Assembly (NCBI RefSeq): GCF_052119585.1
Contig: NZ_JBGQOJ010000001.1
Location: forward strand, 372,001 to 436,000
Direction: 5' to 3'
Source: JBGQOJ01 sp052119585
GTDB lineage: Bacteria > Pseudomonadota > Alphaproteobacteria > Rhodobacterales > Rhodobacteraceae
Length of the DNA stretch: 64,000 nt
The position numbers were made by a program, and so were the translations under genes. Shown here piece by piece: positions 1 through 7,796 of this stretch. The notes beneath the pieces were generated by a model, which saw only the letters and a program-made list of their open reading frames with translations, did no database searches and was not told the DNA's origin. Position 1 is the first letter of the stretch; each line of letters starts with the position of its first letter.

Positions 1-513
1 GATGATCTCGATCAGCGCCAGCACCGGGCGCAAGGGCAGAGGTGCCGATTTGACCCAGAACAGACCCAGGAACTTGGTGCCATTCAGGACAAACCCCAGA
101 ATGGTGACCGTCAGGAACACCGCCATCGCCAGAACGCCGGTCACGGCGATGTGCGATGTGGTTGTGAACGACATCGGCAGCAGGCCGACAAAGTTCGCGA
201 AAACGATGAACATGAACAACGTCATGATATAAGGGAAGAACCGCACGCCGTCTTTTCCGGCCACATCCTCGACCATCTTGTAGATGAACCCGTAGGCCAT
301 CTCTCCGATCGACTGGATCCGCGTCGGAACAATCGCCCGACCGCGGGTGCCCGTAACCAGAAGCAAAACAATCGCCAGAACGGTGATTGCCATCCAAAGG
401 GTCGCGTTTGTCGGAGTGTACCAGTGAACTTCGTGACCGCCGAACAGGGGGGTCACTACGAACTGGTGCATCGGATCGAAAACCAGACCGCCGCTTGCTT
501 CTTCAGTTGCCAC
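1..513 (-). CDS. atpB: F0F1 ATP synthase subunit a, 3' end cut by window edge
   Basis: Membrane subunit a of the F0 sector, which forms the proton half-channels against the c-ring. The 171 codons present read in frame to the window edge, so the C-terminal half with the essential arginine helix is missing. Visible are an N-terminus with FDPMHQF, a hydrophobic helix near residues 42-58 and a second hydrophobic stretch ending NFVGLLP, typical of bacterial AtpB. The start is GTG at 513: it follows an AGAGGT Shine-Dalgarno that lies in the end of atpI, and no ATG is suitably placed. The gene begins 5 nt after the atpI stop, so the two are cotranscribed. Confidence 0.93.
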   Translation of the reverse strand, partial: MATEEASGGLVFDPMHQFVVTPLFGGHEVHWYTPTNATLWMAITVLAIVLLLVTGTRGRAIVPTRIQSIGEMAYGFIYKMVEDVAGKDGVRFFPYIMTLFMFIVFANFVGLLPMSFTTTSHIAVTGVLAMAVFLTVTILGFVLNGTKFLGLFWVKSAPLPLRPVLALIEII

Positions 514-518
514 GTCGC

Positions 519-845
519 TTACCTCTTGTCATCAGCGGAGGTCTCCGCTTCTTTTTCCGACTGTAGTTCCTTGGCCGTGCGAAGCATAACCTTCACCCCT
601 GCCGCCAAACCCAGCATTACAAACAGCACCAGAAACAGCGGTATCGTTCCGAACAGAACATCCAACCCGTATCCAATGCCAAACCCGATCCCAAGACCGG
701 ATACCAGCTCTATCACCATCCGCCATGCCATATTGGCCTGCGAATAATGCTCTTCCGTATGGGGCTTCGGCGCGTTGGCCTTTTTCACCGCCGCGATCTT
801 CTCTTCAAGCGCCTTCAGACGCTCTTGGTCGAGTGGATCAGCCAC
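519..845 (-). CDS. atpI: ATP synthase accessory subunit I
   Basis: AtpI is the small membrane protein at the head of atp operons, thought to help assemble the c-ring. The 108-residue protein has a charged N-terminal helix (about 1-35), then two hydrophobic segments (about 42-62 and 65-87), the first Gly-rich with GLGIGFGIGYG. It lies 5 nt before atpB and behind a promoter-like sequence, so it is the first gene of the F0 operon. The ATG at 845 is the natural start because the putative -10 lies only about 30 nt upstream. Confidence 0.88.
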   Translation of the reverse strand: MADPLDQERLKALEEKIAAVKKANAPKPHTEEHYSQANMAWRMVIELVSGLGIGFGIGYGLDVLFGTIPLFLVLFVMLGLAAGVKVMLRTAKELQSEKEAETSADDKR

Positions 846-875
846 AGCAAAACTTCCCTTCGGACAGTTGGGCGG

Positions 876-904
876 AACCTAGAAACAGCAGCCCCCCGAG
901 TCAA
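876..904 (-). promoter_or_regulatory. Putative promoter of the atpIB operon
   Basis: Read on the minus strand: TTGACT at 904-899, a 17-bp spacer, and TAGGTT at 881-876. Spacing and -35 fit a sigma-70-type promoter; the -10 is a weak match. Transcription would start about 25 nt before the atpI ATG. Assigned from sequence pattern only. Confidence 0.55.
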
Positions 905-1022
905 GCAGGAACAGCAGGGGACGAAATAACGTCAACTTATTGATATTTAATCATTAAATACGAGGTGCGACAAGGCGCACAGGCACGGATCAGGCGCCAT
1001 CGCGCCATTCGCTCTCGATTCC

Positions 1023-1048
1023 GTTATTCAACCAAATGGTTGACGAAC
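1023..1048. promoter_or_regulatory. Inverted-repeat operator before the ArsR gene
   Basis: TCAACCA (1028-1034) and TGGTTGA (1037-1043) form a perfect 7-bp inverted repeat around AA, and GTT/AAC at the outer ends extend it to 10 matches of 12. Its position just before an ArsR-family gene suggests an autoregulatory site. An ATG at 1036 lies inside the dyad, which argues that it is not the translation start. Confidence 0.55.
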
Positions 1049-1074
1049 GCCGCACCGCAGGATTTACCCCGCCT

Positions 1075-1398
1075 ATGGCCAATACGCTCGATACCATATT
1101 GTCGGCCCTTGCCGACCCCACACGCCGCGCGATCCTGTCGATGCTGCTGGAAGACGACATGGCCGTCACCGATGTGGCCGAGCCGTTCCAGATGTCGCTT
1201 GCGGCGATATCCAAGCATCTTGCCATTCTGACATCCGCTGGCCTGATCTCGCGCGAAAAGCGCGGGCGGGTGACATGGTGCAAGCTGGAGCCGGAGGCGA
1301 TGCGCGACGCCTCGGTCTGGATGCAGGGCTTCGGGCAATTCGACCGGATGGATCTTGACGCCTTCGAGCGGTTTCTGGACGCCGAACTGGGCGACTAG
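1075..1398 (+). CDS. ArsR-family winged-helix transcriptional regulator
   Basis: A 107-residue DNA-binding protein of the ArsR/SmtB class. The winged helix runs through LADPTRRAILSML, a recognition-helix segment SLAAISKHLAIL and a wing EKRGRVTWCKL. There is no Cys-rich ELCVCDL metal box, so it is probably the non-metal subgroup that often controls START-domain or transport genes. I start at ATG 1075 (MANTLDTIL), because an in-frame ATG at 1036 sits inside the operator-like dyad. The gene converges on the EamA permease; the two stop codons overlap in CTAG at 1395-1398. Confidence 0.85.
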   Translation: MANTLDTILSALADPTRRAILSMLLEDDMAVTDVAEPFQMSLAAISKHLAILTSAGLISREKRGRVTWCKLEPEAMRDASVWMQGFGQFDRMDLDAFERFLDAELGD

Positions 1399-2276
1399 AC
1401 CGCCGGAACGGTCTCGTCCTTCAACAGCAGCCAAAGCGCCACAAAGGTCAATGCGATCCCGCCCAGAACCAGCCCCGTGGGCGCACCGTTCCCCAAGGCG
1501 ATTTCCCATAGGATCACCCAGCTTGGCGTTAGATATGTATAGGCCATGACCTTGGCCGAGGGCAGGCGCAGCGCCGCGAATTGCAACAGGAACGACGTGC
1601 CCGCGCTGGCAAAGACCGCCGTATAGACCAGCGTGATCCAGACGATCGGCGGCAAGACCGCCCAATCGGTCACAATAATCCGGGGCGCGCCGTATAGCGC
1701 CAGCAAAATGAAACCGGACGACAACATGCCAAAGGTAAACACCAGCGCGGATTCGCCTCTGTTCACCTTGCGCACCACCGGCGCGTAAATGGCATGCGCC
1801 ACGCAGCCGACGAAAAAGATCATCTCGCCCCGCCCGACCTGAAACGCCATCAGCGCCGAAACATCCGCGCGAAAGATCACCCAAAGCGCACCGATGCCCC
1901 CGATGCCCAGCGCGACCCCCATGCGCAGGGTCATCCGCTGCCACAGCAAGACATAGCCGAAGCCGGCCGCCATCAAGGGCGTCAACGTGAACACCGCCGA
2001 TGTCGAGACAGGCTCTGCCGTCTTCAGCCCTTCGAACATCAGCACAATATAGAAGGCGAACAATCCGCCCATCAGCAGGTATCGCCAGGGTGCATCCAGC
2101 GCGGGGCGCGGTATGCCCGTTGTCGCCCACAGCACCCCGCCAACAACAACCGCAGCCAACAGGAACCGCGCCGCCGCCAACACGATGGGGTCGATTTCGT
2201 TTGCCGCCATGGACCCAAGGCTGAACGACCCCGCAACAAGCGCGGAAAACAACAGCATCGCCAGATGCCCGCGCAT
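1395..2276 (-). CDS. EamA/DMT-family membrane permease
   Basis: A 293-residue integral membrane protein with about ten hydrophobic helices in two halves, the drug/metabolite transporter (EamA) pattern. Family members export amino acids, metabolites or drugs; no substrate can be read from sequence. I start at ATG 2276 (MRGHLAMLL), 17 nt after the LysR stop, because the longer in-frame extension upstream is polar and overlaps LysR. The tandem arrangement with LysR suggests cotranscription. Confidence 0.85.
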   Translation of the reverse strand: MRGHLAMLLFSALVAGSFSLGSMAANEIDPIVLAAARFLLAAVVVGGVLWATTGIPRPALDAPWRYLLMGGLFAFYIVLMFEGLKTAEPVSTSAVFTLTPLMAAGFGYVLLWQRMTLRMGVALGIGGIGALWVIFRADVSALMAFQVGRGEMIFFVGCVAHAIYAPVVRKVNRGESALVFTFGMLSSGFILLALYGAPRIIVTDWAVLPPIVWITLVYTAVFASAGTSFLLQFAALRLPSAKVMAYTYLTPSWVILWEIALGNGAPTGLVLGGIALTFVALWLLLKDETVPAV

Positions 2277-2293
2277 CCCGCCTGCCCGCTGCG

Positions 2294-3181
2294 TCACAGT
2301 TGGTCCCAGCTTTTTGCCGCATCTTTCAGGAAGGCCAGAAACGCCTGCACCTTTGCCGTGCGGTGCAAATCCACATGCGTCACAATCCACGTCGGCGCGG
2401 TCCATTCCTCGCGCGGGGGGAAAACCTGCACCAGATCGGGATGCCGTCGGGCCTCGAACACCGACAGGAAACCGATCCCGGCCCCCGCTAGAACCGCCTC
2501 TATCAACGTATGGTCCTCACTTGCGCGATACACGATGTTGCCGCTTGGCACCGTCGCCCGCATCCAGCGATAGAAGGGCGCGCGCGATGCCTCGTCGTCC
2601 TGTGCGACAAACCGGTGATCCGCCAGCGCGCCCTCGCCTTCAGGCATGCCGAACCGCTCGATATAGCCTTTCGACGCATACAGCGTGATCGGCAGCTTTA
2701 TCAGAGGCTGCACCACATTGTCGGGTTGGCCCGGCGCGCTGCCCGCGCGGATCGCCACATGCGCCTCGCCGTATTCCAGCCGGAACAGCCGTTCTCCGGT
2801 CAGAAACCGGACCGTCAGATCGGGGTGCAGATCGCGGAACGCCACCAGAACTGGTGTCAGTTGCCCCGCCATACCGGATAAAGACGTCACGACCAGTTCG
2901 CCCGTCACCTCGGCCCCGCGCCCCTTGATCCGTCCGGCAAGCTGGGTCAGCTGGTCGTCGGTGGCCTGCGCCACCTGCATCAGATCAACCCCCGCCTCGG
3001 TGGCTGTATATCCCCGCGCATGGCGTTGGAACAACTTGGCCCCCAATCGCGCCTCAAGGGCGTCGATGTGGCGGATCACCGTCGCGTGGTGCACCCCCAG
3101 AACCTCCGCCGCCCCGGACACCGTGCCAAGCCGTGCAACATGATAGGCGGTGCGAATTTCGTCCCAATTGTCAGCTGTCAT
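2294..3181 (-). CDS. LysR-family transcriptional regulator
   Basis: A 295-residue LysR-type regulator. The N-terminal helix-turn-helix covers about residues 5-62 (AYHVARLGTVSGAAEVLGVH, then VIRHIDALEARLGAKLFQR); the remainder is a periplasmic-binding-like effector domain beginning near GELVVTSLSG. ATG 3181 is chosen because the HTH starts immediately after it; an upstream start would add 20 non-homologous residues. It is divergent from the azoreductase gene, the classic arrangement for a LysR regulator and its target, so it probably controls that gene and perhaps the downstream EamA gene. Confidence 0.88.
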   Translation of the reverse strand: MTADNWDEIRTAYHVARLGTVSGAAEVLGVHHATVIRHIDALEARLGAKLFQRHARGYTATEAGVDLMQVAQATDDQLTQLAGRIKGRGAEVTGELVVTSLSGMAGQLTPVLVAFRDLHPDLTVRFLTGERLFRLEYGEAHVAIRAGSAPGQPDNVVQPLIKLPITLYASKGYIERFGMPEGEGALADHRFVAQDDEASRAPFYRWMRATVPSGNIVYRASEDHTLIEAVLAGAGIGFLSVFEARRHPDLVQVFPPREEWTAPTWIVTHVDLHRTAKVQAFLAFLKDAAKSWDQL

Positions 3182-3243
3182 CTCATGTGCATCCGTGAAC
3201 AGGTTCTGTGTGATTTGGCCATACTGTGCCTCAGTGCGCAATG

Positions 3244-3253
3244 TCTAATTAGA
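3244..3253. promoter_or_regulatory. Palindrome in the LysR/azoreductase intergenic region
   Basis: TCTAATTAGA is a perfect 10-bp palindrome about 30 bp before the azoreductase start, between the two divergent genes. LysR-type sites are often T-N11-A dyads, so this is a candidate half or core of the operator. No experiment or alignment supports it. Confidence 0.35.
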
Positions 3254-3282
3254 AAACAGAACAGACCCTGAAAGGTATTCCC

Positions 3283-3867
3283 ATGACAACCGTTCTCCGC
3301 ATCGACTCCTCCGCCAGCACGAAAACCTCCATCTCCCGCGCGTTGACCGACCGCATCGTCGCCCGCTTTGACGGGGCCGATGTTATCACCCGCGACCTGT
3401 CGCAGCCCCTGCCGCAGATCGACGAGACATGGGTGAACGCCCGCGCCAAGGCCCCCGCCGACCGCACCGATGACGAAGCCAGCGCGCTGGCGCTGTCTGA
3501 CACGCTGATCGCGGAACTGAAAGCCGCCGACACCATCGTGATCGGCCTGCCCGTCTACAACTTCGGCGTTCCCGCCGCGCTGAAGGCCTGGATCGACCTT
3601 ATCGCCCGCGCCGGTGTCACCTTTGCCTATACCGCCGATGGTCCCAAGGGCCTGCTGGACGGCAAGCGCGTGATCCTCGCCGTGGCCTCGGGCGGCACCG
3701 AAGTCGGCTCCGGCTGGGACTTTGCCACAGGCTACATGCGCCATGTTCTGGGCTTTATCGGCATCACCGAAGTAGAGATCGTCGCAGCCGACCGTCTGGC
3801 CCTGGGTGCCGAAGCGTCGATCAAGGCGGCCAATGACGCCATCGACGCGCTGAAAATCGCAGCCTGA
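3283..3867 (+). CDS. azoR: FMN-dependent NADH-azoreductase
   Basis: A 194-residue flavodoxin-fold oxidoreductase of the AzoR family, which reduces azo bonds and quinones with NADH and FMN in the cytoplasm. The N-terminus VLRIDSSAS matches the phosphate-binding loop, and the active-site segment PVYNFGVPAALKAWID (about residues 89-104) is diagnostic. Length matches AzoR proteins of about 200 residues. It is divergent from a LysR regulator that probably responds to quinone or electrophile stress. Confidence 0.92.
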   Translation: MTTVLRIDSSASTKTSISRALTDRIVARFDGADVITRDLSQPLPQIDETWVNARAKAPADRTDDEASALALSDTLIAELKAADTIVIGLPVYNFGVPAALKAWIDLIARAGVTFAYTADGPKGLLDGKRVILAVASGGTEVGSGWDFATGYMRHVLGFIGITEVEIVAADRLALGAEASIKAANDAIDALKIAA

Positions 3868-3897
3868 TTAACAGCCTGATTGGCAACCTGACCAACA

Positions 3898-3932
3898 GAT
3901 CGCGCCCCGCACCCAGCCCGCAGGGCGCGATC
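3898..3932 (+). terminator. Putative terminator after azoR
   Basis: GATCGCGCCC (3898-3907) pairs perfectly with GGGCGCGATC (3923-3932) around a 15-nt loop. Only CTCTT follows, so the U-tract is weak. Confidence 0.45.
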
Positions 3933-3976
3933 CTCTTGACTCACTCCCTCATTTCGCCCTAAACCCCGCGCAACAT

Positions 3977-4052
3977 CCGGAAGTAAAACTGCTTCCGGTC
4001 CCTGATTCAAGATCGGGGATCGCCACCAGTCAGCGCGTTGCGCCCACTGGTG
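3977..4052 (+). ncRNA. Structured leader upstream of ffh (three hairpins)
   Basis: Three consecutive hairpins can form: CCGGAAG/CTTCCGG (3977-3983/3992-3998), CCCTGAT/ATCGGGG (4000-4006/4012-4018, one G-U pair) and CACCAGT/ACTGGTG (4024-4030/4046-4052), the last with an inner GCGC/GCGC stem on a GTT loop. They lie 90-165 nt before the Ffh start. This may be a cis-regulatory 5' leader or a small RNA. It does not carry the conserved domain of signal-recognition-particle RNA. Confidence 0.4.
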
Positions 4053-4141
4053 CGTTTGTCGTTTGGCACATAGGGTGCTTGGGTTTGTCGGCCATCGTCC
4101 TTATCTGGACAGGCAGATGTGGTTGGAAAAGGAACGGGCAT

Positions 4142-5620
4142 ATGTTCGAGAACCTATCAGAACGCCTTGGCAGCGTCTTTGACCGCCTGACCAAGCAAGG
4201 TGCGCTGTCCGACGCCGACGTTGAAACCGCCCTGCGCGAGGTGCGCGTTGCCCTGCTCGAGGCCGATGTGTCGCTGCCCGTGGCCCGCGATTTCGTCAAA
4301 GCCGTTCAGGACAAGGCCACAGGTCAGGCCGTCACGAAATCCATTACCCCCGGTCAGCAGGTCGTCAAGATCGTCCATGACGCGCTGATCGACGTGCTGC
4401 GTGGCGAAGGCGAGCCGGGCGCGCTGAAAATCGACAACCCGCCGACACCCATCCTTATGGTCGGTCTGCAAGGCTCGGGTAAAACCACGACAACCGCCAA
4501 GCTCGCGAAACGCCTGACCGAAAAGAACGGCAAGCGCGTGCTGATGGCGTCGCTTGACATCAACCGCCCCGCCGCGATGGAACAGCTTGCCATCCTCGGC
4601 AAACAGATCGGCGTCGATACCCTGCCGATCGTCAAAGGCGAAACCCCGGTCCAGATCGCCAAACGCGCCAAAACGCAGGCCAGCCTTGGCGGCTACGACG
4701 TCTACATGCTGGACACCGCCGGTCGTCTGCACATCGACGACATCCTGATGGCCGAGGTTCAATCGGTCCGCGACATCGTCAACCCGCGCGAGACCCTTCT
4801 GGTCGTCGATGGCCTGACCGGTCAGGATGCGGTCAACGTCGCGCAGGAATTCGACGGCAAGATCGGCGTCACCGGCGTTGTCCTGACCCGCATGGATGGC
4901 GACGGTCGCGGTGGTGCCGCGCTGTCGATGCGTGCGGTCACAGGCAAACCAATCAAATTCGTCGGCCTTGGCGAAAAGATGGACGCGCTCGAAACATTCG
5001 AGCCAGAGCGTATCGCAGGCCGCATTCTGGGCATGGGCGACATTGTCGCGCTGGTCGAGAAGGCACAGGAAACCATCGAGGCCCAGCAGGCCGAACGCAT
5101 GATGAAACGGTTCCAGAAGGGACTGTTCAACATGAACGACATGCGGTCCCAACTGGAACAGATGATGAAAATGGGCGGCATGGAAGGCATCATGGGCATG
5201 ATGCCCGGCATGGCCAAAATGTCCAAGCAGGTGCAAGAGGCCGGGTTCGACGACTCTGTCCTCAAGCGCCAGATCGCCCTGATCAACTCGATGACCAAAA
5301 AAGAGCGCGCCAACCCCGCGCTGCTTCAGGCCAGCCGGAAAAAGCGGATCGCCGCCGGGGCCGGTCTGGACGTCTCCGATTTGAACAAGCTTCTGAAAAT
5401 GCACCGGCAGATGGCCGACATGATGAAGAAGATGGGCAAGATGGGCAAAGGCGGCATGATGAAAAACGCGCTTGGGTCGATGTTTGGCAAGGGCGGGCCC
5501 TCCGCCGCCGATCTGGAGGCGGCAAAAGCCCAGATGGGCAAAATGCCGGGCGGTCTGCCCGGACTTGGTGGCGGCATGGGCCTGCCTCAGGGTCTGTCCG
5601 GCTTTGGTAAAAAGAAATGA
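4142..5620 (+). CDS. ffh: Signal recognition particle protein Ffh
   Basis: The GTPase of the bacterial SRP, which binds signal sequences of nascent membrane proteins with 4.5S RNA and delivers them to FtsY. The 492-residue protein has the N domain, then the G domain with GLQGSGKTTT (about 108-117), DTAGR (191-195) and TRMDGD (249-254), and a methionine-rich M domain after about residue 300. Start ATG 4142 (MFENLSERLG) follows an AGGA motif; an in-frame upstream ATG at 4079 would add an unrelated 21-residue extension. Chorismate mutase and rpsP follow on the same strand. Confidence 0.97.
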   Translation: MFENLSERLGSVFDRLTKQGALSDADVETALREVRVALLEADVSLPVARDFVKAVQDKATGQAVTKSITPGQQVVKIVHDALIDVLRGEGEPGALKIDNPPTPILMVGLQGSGKTTTTAKLAKRLTEKNGKRVLMASLDINRPAAMEQLAILGKQIGVDTLPIVKGETPVQIAKRAKTQASLGGYDVYMLDTAGRLHIDDILMAEVQSVRDIVNPRETLLVVDGLTGQDAVNVAQEFDGKIGVTGVVLTRMDGDGRGGAALSMRAVTGKPIKFVGLGEKMDALETFEPERIAGRILGMGDIVALVEKAQETIEAQQAERMMKRFQKGLFNMNDMRSQLEQMMKMGGMEGIMGMMPGMAKMSKQVQEAGFDDSVLKRQIALINSMTKKERANPALLQASRKKRIAAGAGLDVSDLNKLLKMHRQMADMMKKMGKMGKGGMMKNALGSMFGKGGPSAADLEAAKAQMGKMPGGLPGLGGGMGLPQGLSGFGKKK

Positions 5621-5693
5621 GAATGTCCCGCACCTCATATGCATCCTTTGTGCATCGGTTGTGCATGGCCCGTGTATCCGTTGAGAGAACCCG

Positions 5694-5990
5694 ATGACCG
5701 ACACCGTAACCCTTGCCGCGCAGCTGCTCAAAGACCACCGCAGCAGCATCGACCGCCTCGACGCTATCCTTGTCTATACCCTCGCAGAGCGGTTCAAACA
5801 GACACAGGCCGTCGGCAAACTGAAGGCAGAACACACCCTGCCCCCCGCGGACCCCGACCGCGAGGCGCAACAGATCGAACGTTTGGAATGGCTTGCACAA
5901 GAGGCCGATCTGGACCCCGAATTCGCCAAGAAGTTCCTGAATTTCGTCATTCAGGAAGTTATCCAACACCACAAACAACACCAGAAATAA
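5694..5990 (+). CDS. Chorismate mutase, AroQ class
   Basis: A 98-residue all-helical chorismate mutase that converts chorismate to prephenate for phenylalanine and tyrosine synthesis. The first helix holds IDRLDAILVYTLAERF and the second QAVGKLKAEH, matching the catalytic Arg/Lys pattern of the monofunctional AroQ fold; the length is right for a stand-alone enzyme. It sits between ffh and rpsP, 73 nt after the ffh stop, in a gap with three helically phased GCAT repeats. Confidence 0.88.
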   Translation: MTDTVTLAAQLLKDHRSSIDRLDAILVYTLAERFKQTQAVGKLKAEHTLPPADPDREAQQIERLEWLAQEADLDPEFAKKFLNFVIQEVIQHHKQHQK

Positions 5991-6031
5991 CCGGCCCCGC
6001 CGGATCTGAACAAACCCAGGAGAACCTTGAT

Positions 6032-6445
6032 ATGTCTATGAAAATTCGTCTCGCCCGTGGCGGTTCCAAAAAGCGCCCTCACTACTCGATCGTTGCCGCC
6101 GACAGCCGTATGGCGCGTGATGGCCGTTTCATCGAAAAGCTGGGCACCTACAACCCGCTGCTGGCAAAAGACAACGAAGAGCGCGTGAAGATGGATCTGG
6201 ACCGCGCCAAATATTGGCTATCCCACGGCGCACAGCCAACCGACCGCGTTGCACGTATGCTGGAAAATGCAGGCGTTCTGGTCAAGAAAGACCGCGCGAA
6301 CCTGAAAAAGGGCGTTCCCGGCAAGAAAGCAACCGCACGCGCAACAGAGAAGTCCGCGAAGGAAGCCGCATTGGCTGAAGCCGCCGCTGCTCCTGCTCCG
6401 GCGCCTGTAGAAGAGCCCGCAGCCGACGAGGCAGCCGCCGAGTAA
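6032..6445 (+). CDS. rpsP: 30S ribosomal protein S16
   Basis: S16 of the small subunit body. The N-terminal 80 residues are canonical (MKIRLARGGSKKRPHYSIV). The 137-residue protein carries a tail of about 50 residues, first basic (KKGVPGKKATAR), then Ala/Pro/Glu-rich; most S16 proteins end near residue 85-90. Start ATG 6032 lies 9 nt after AGGAG. First ribosomal gene of the rpsP-rimM-trmD-rplS group, here interrupted by bluB and two other genes. Confidence 0.96.
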   Translation: MSMKIRLARGGSKKRPHYSIVAADSRMARDGRFIEKLGTYNPLLAKDNEERVKMDLDRAKYWLSHGAQPTDRVARMLENAGVLVKKDRANLKKGVPGKKATARATEKSAKEAALAEAAAAPAPAPVEEPAADEAAAE

Positions 6446-6465
6446 TCGGCGCGTTGGTGAGAGGG

Positions 6466-7095
6466 ATGCATGCGTTTTCGCAAAGCTTCCGCACCGACCT
6501 GACGGACCTGATGCGGTGGCGGCGCGACGTGCGCCGCTTTCGGACAGACCCTGTGGACGAGGCACTGCTGACGCGGTGCCTCGACGCATTTCTGCTGGCC
6601 CCTTCGGTGGGGTTGTCAGAGCCATGGCGGATCGTTCGCGTCGAAAGCGATGCGGCCCGCAAGGCGGCACTGGACAATTTCCGCAAGGCAAATGATGAGG
6701 CTTTACAAGGCTATAGCGGCGACAAGGCCAGACTGTATGCGGGGCTAAAGCTGTCCGGAATGGTAGAATCCCCCATTCAACTGGCGATTTTCTGCGATGA
6801 CGGCACCGACAAAGGCGCGGGTCTTGGCGCCGGCACCATGCCGGAAATGCGCCGCTATTCGGTGGTCTCTGCCATCTCGCTGTTCTGGCTTGCGGCCCGC
6901 GCCGAGGGGCTGGGCGTCGGGTGGGTTTCCATCCTTGACCCCGACCTGCTTTGCCGTGACCTTGATGTGCCGGCGGACTGGGCGCTGGTGGGTTATCTTT
7001 GCGTTGGCTGGCCCGAGGACGATACCGAAACGCCGGAACTTGAAACACTGGGCTGGGAAGCGCGCCGCGCCTCTTTGCCAATGACAAAACGGTAA
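6466..7095 (+). CDS. bluB: 5,6-dimethylbenzimidazole synthase
   Basis: BluB fragments FMN with oxygen to give the lower ligand of vitamin B12. The 209-residue nitroreductase-fold protein shows MRWRRDVRRFRTDPV near residue 16 for FMN phosphate binding, APSVGLSEPWR, and VSAISLFWLAARAEGLGVGW, all characteristic of BluB. I place the start at ATG 6466, though TTG 6454 and GTG 6457 are also in frame and the GAGAGGG motif touches the ATG. Lying between rpsP and rimM, it is a cobalamin gene embedded in a translation operon. Confidence 0.9.
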   Translation: MHAFSQSFRTDLTDLMRWRRDVRRFRTDPVDEALLTRCLDAFLLAPSVGLSEPWRIVRVESDAARKAALDNFRKANDEALQGYSGDKARLYAGLKLSGMVESPIQLAIFCDDGTDKGAGLGAGTMPEMRRYSVVSAISLFWLAARAEGLGVGWVSILDPDLLCRDLDVPADWALVGYLCVGWPEDDTETPELETLGWEARRASLPMTKR

Positions 7096-7108
7096 ACGAC
7101 GATAGACA

Positions 7109-7261
7109 ATGGGACTGATCCGCCGGACGTTCACACTGGGCCTTTGCATTGCCGCCTTCTGGGCGGGGTCAAAGGTCGAACGTTTCATTCAAACCGACCG
7201 CTGCATCGACGCGGGCGGGTTTTTTGATGCACGGGGATTTTGCAATGGAGCAAGGCCATGA
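7109..7261 (+). CDS. Small uncharacterised protein, 50 residues
   Basis: A short gene between bluB and rimM, overlapping the rimM start by ATGA, the signature of translational coupling. It encodes a basic N-terminus (MGLIRR), a hydrophobic stretch (about 7-20, FTLGLCIAAFWAG), then a polar tail with two cysteines in DRCIDAGGFFDARGFCNG. This looks like a membrane-anchored or exported peptide. I do not recognise a family. Its position, ATGA coupling and C-GG-F-D-GFC pattern argue for a real gene. Confidence 0.6.
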   Translation: MGLIRRTFTLGLCIAAFWAGSKVERFIQTDRCIDAGGFFDARGFCNGARP

Positions 7262-7764
7262 GTGAAGACAAAATCTGTGTCGGGGCCTTGTCGGGCTCTT
7301 ACGGCGTCCACGGCGAAGTGCGCCTGAAAAGCTTTTGCGCCGATCCGCAGGCCATCGCGGATTACGGCCCGCTGTCATCGGAGGACGGGAAAAGCCAATA
7401 TGTTCTGACCCTTACGGGGTCCATCCCGAACGGCTTTACCGCCGAGGTCGAGGGCATCAAGACAAAGGAACAAGCCGACGCCCTGAAAGGCATCCGCCTT
7501 TATGCCCCGCGCAGCGTTCTGCCCGCGTTGCCCGATGACGAATACTACCATGCCGATCTGATCGGCCTGACGGTGCTGGACACCGGCGGCGCGGTTCTCG
7601 GGACGGTAAAGTTCGTGCAGAACCACGGCGCGGGCGACCTGCTGGAAGTGATGCGCACCGGTGGCGGCGAAACCGTTCTGGTGCCCTTCACGATGGAGGT
7701 GGTGCCGACAGTCGATCTGGCCTCGGGCCGCGTGATCATCGACCCGCCCGAAGGCCTGTTCTAG
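7258..7764 (+). CDS. rimM: 16S rRNA processing protein RimM
   Basis: RimM binds S19 and the 30S head during maturation. The 168-residue protein has the N-terminal RimM barrel (ICVGALSGSYGVHGEVRLKS) and the C-terminal PRC barrel starting near YYHADLIGLTV. ATG 7258 is in the ATGA overlap with the preceding small gene; a longer in-frame start at 7240 would add only six residues inside that gene. Normal length for RimM. Confidence 0.95.
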   Translation: MSEDKICVGALSGSYGVHGEVRLKSFCADPQAIADYGPLSSEDGKSQYVLTLTGSIPNGFTAEVEGIKTKEQADALKGIRLYAPRSVLPALPDDEYYHADLIGLTVLDTGGAVLGTVKFVQNHGAGDLLEVMRTGGGETVLVPFTMEVVPTVDLASGRVIIDPPEGLF

Positions 7765-7796
7765 CCCTGACACCAAAGGCAAGGGGCCAGTCCGAC

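Noticed and set aside
1024..2322. 432-codon minus-strand frame overlapping ArsR and EamA genes
   Set aside because: Overlaps two clear genes; Gly/Arg/Cys-rich translation without domain.
3970..4060. SRP (4.5S) RNA gene upstream of ffh
   Set aside because: Lacks the conserved symmetric and asymmetric loops and the GGAA loop context of SRP RNA.
4157..5749. 530-codon open frame antisense to ffh
   Set aside because: His- and Leu-rich shadow of the Ffh frame; no start context or family.
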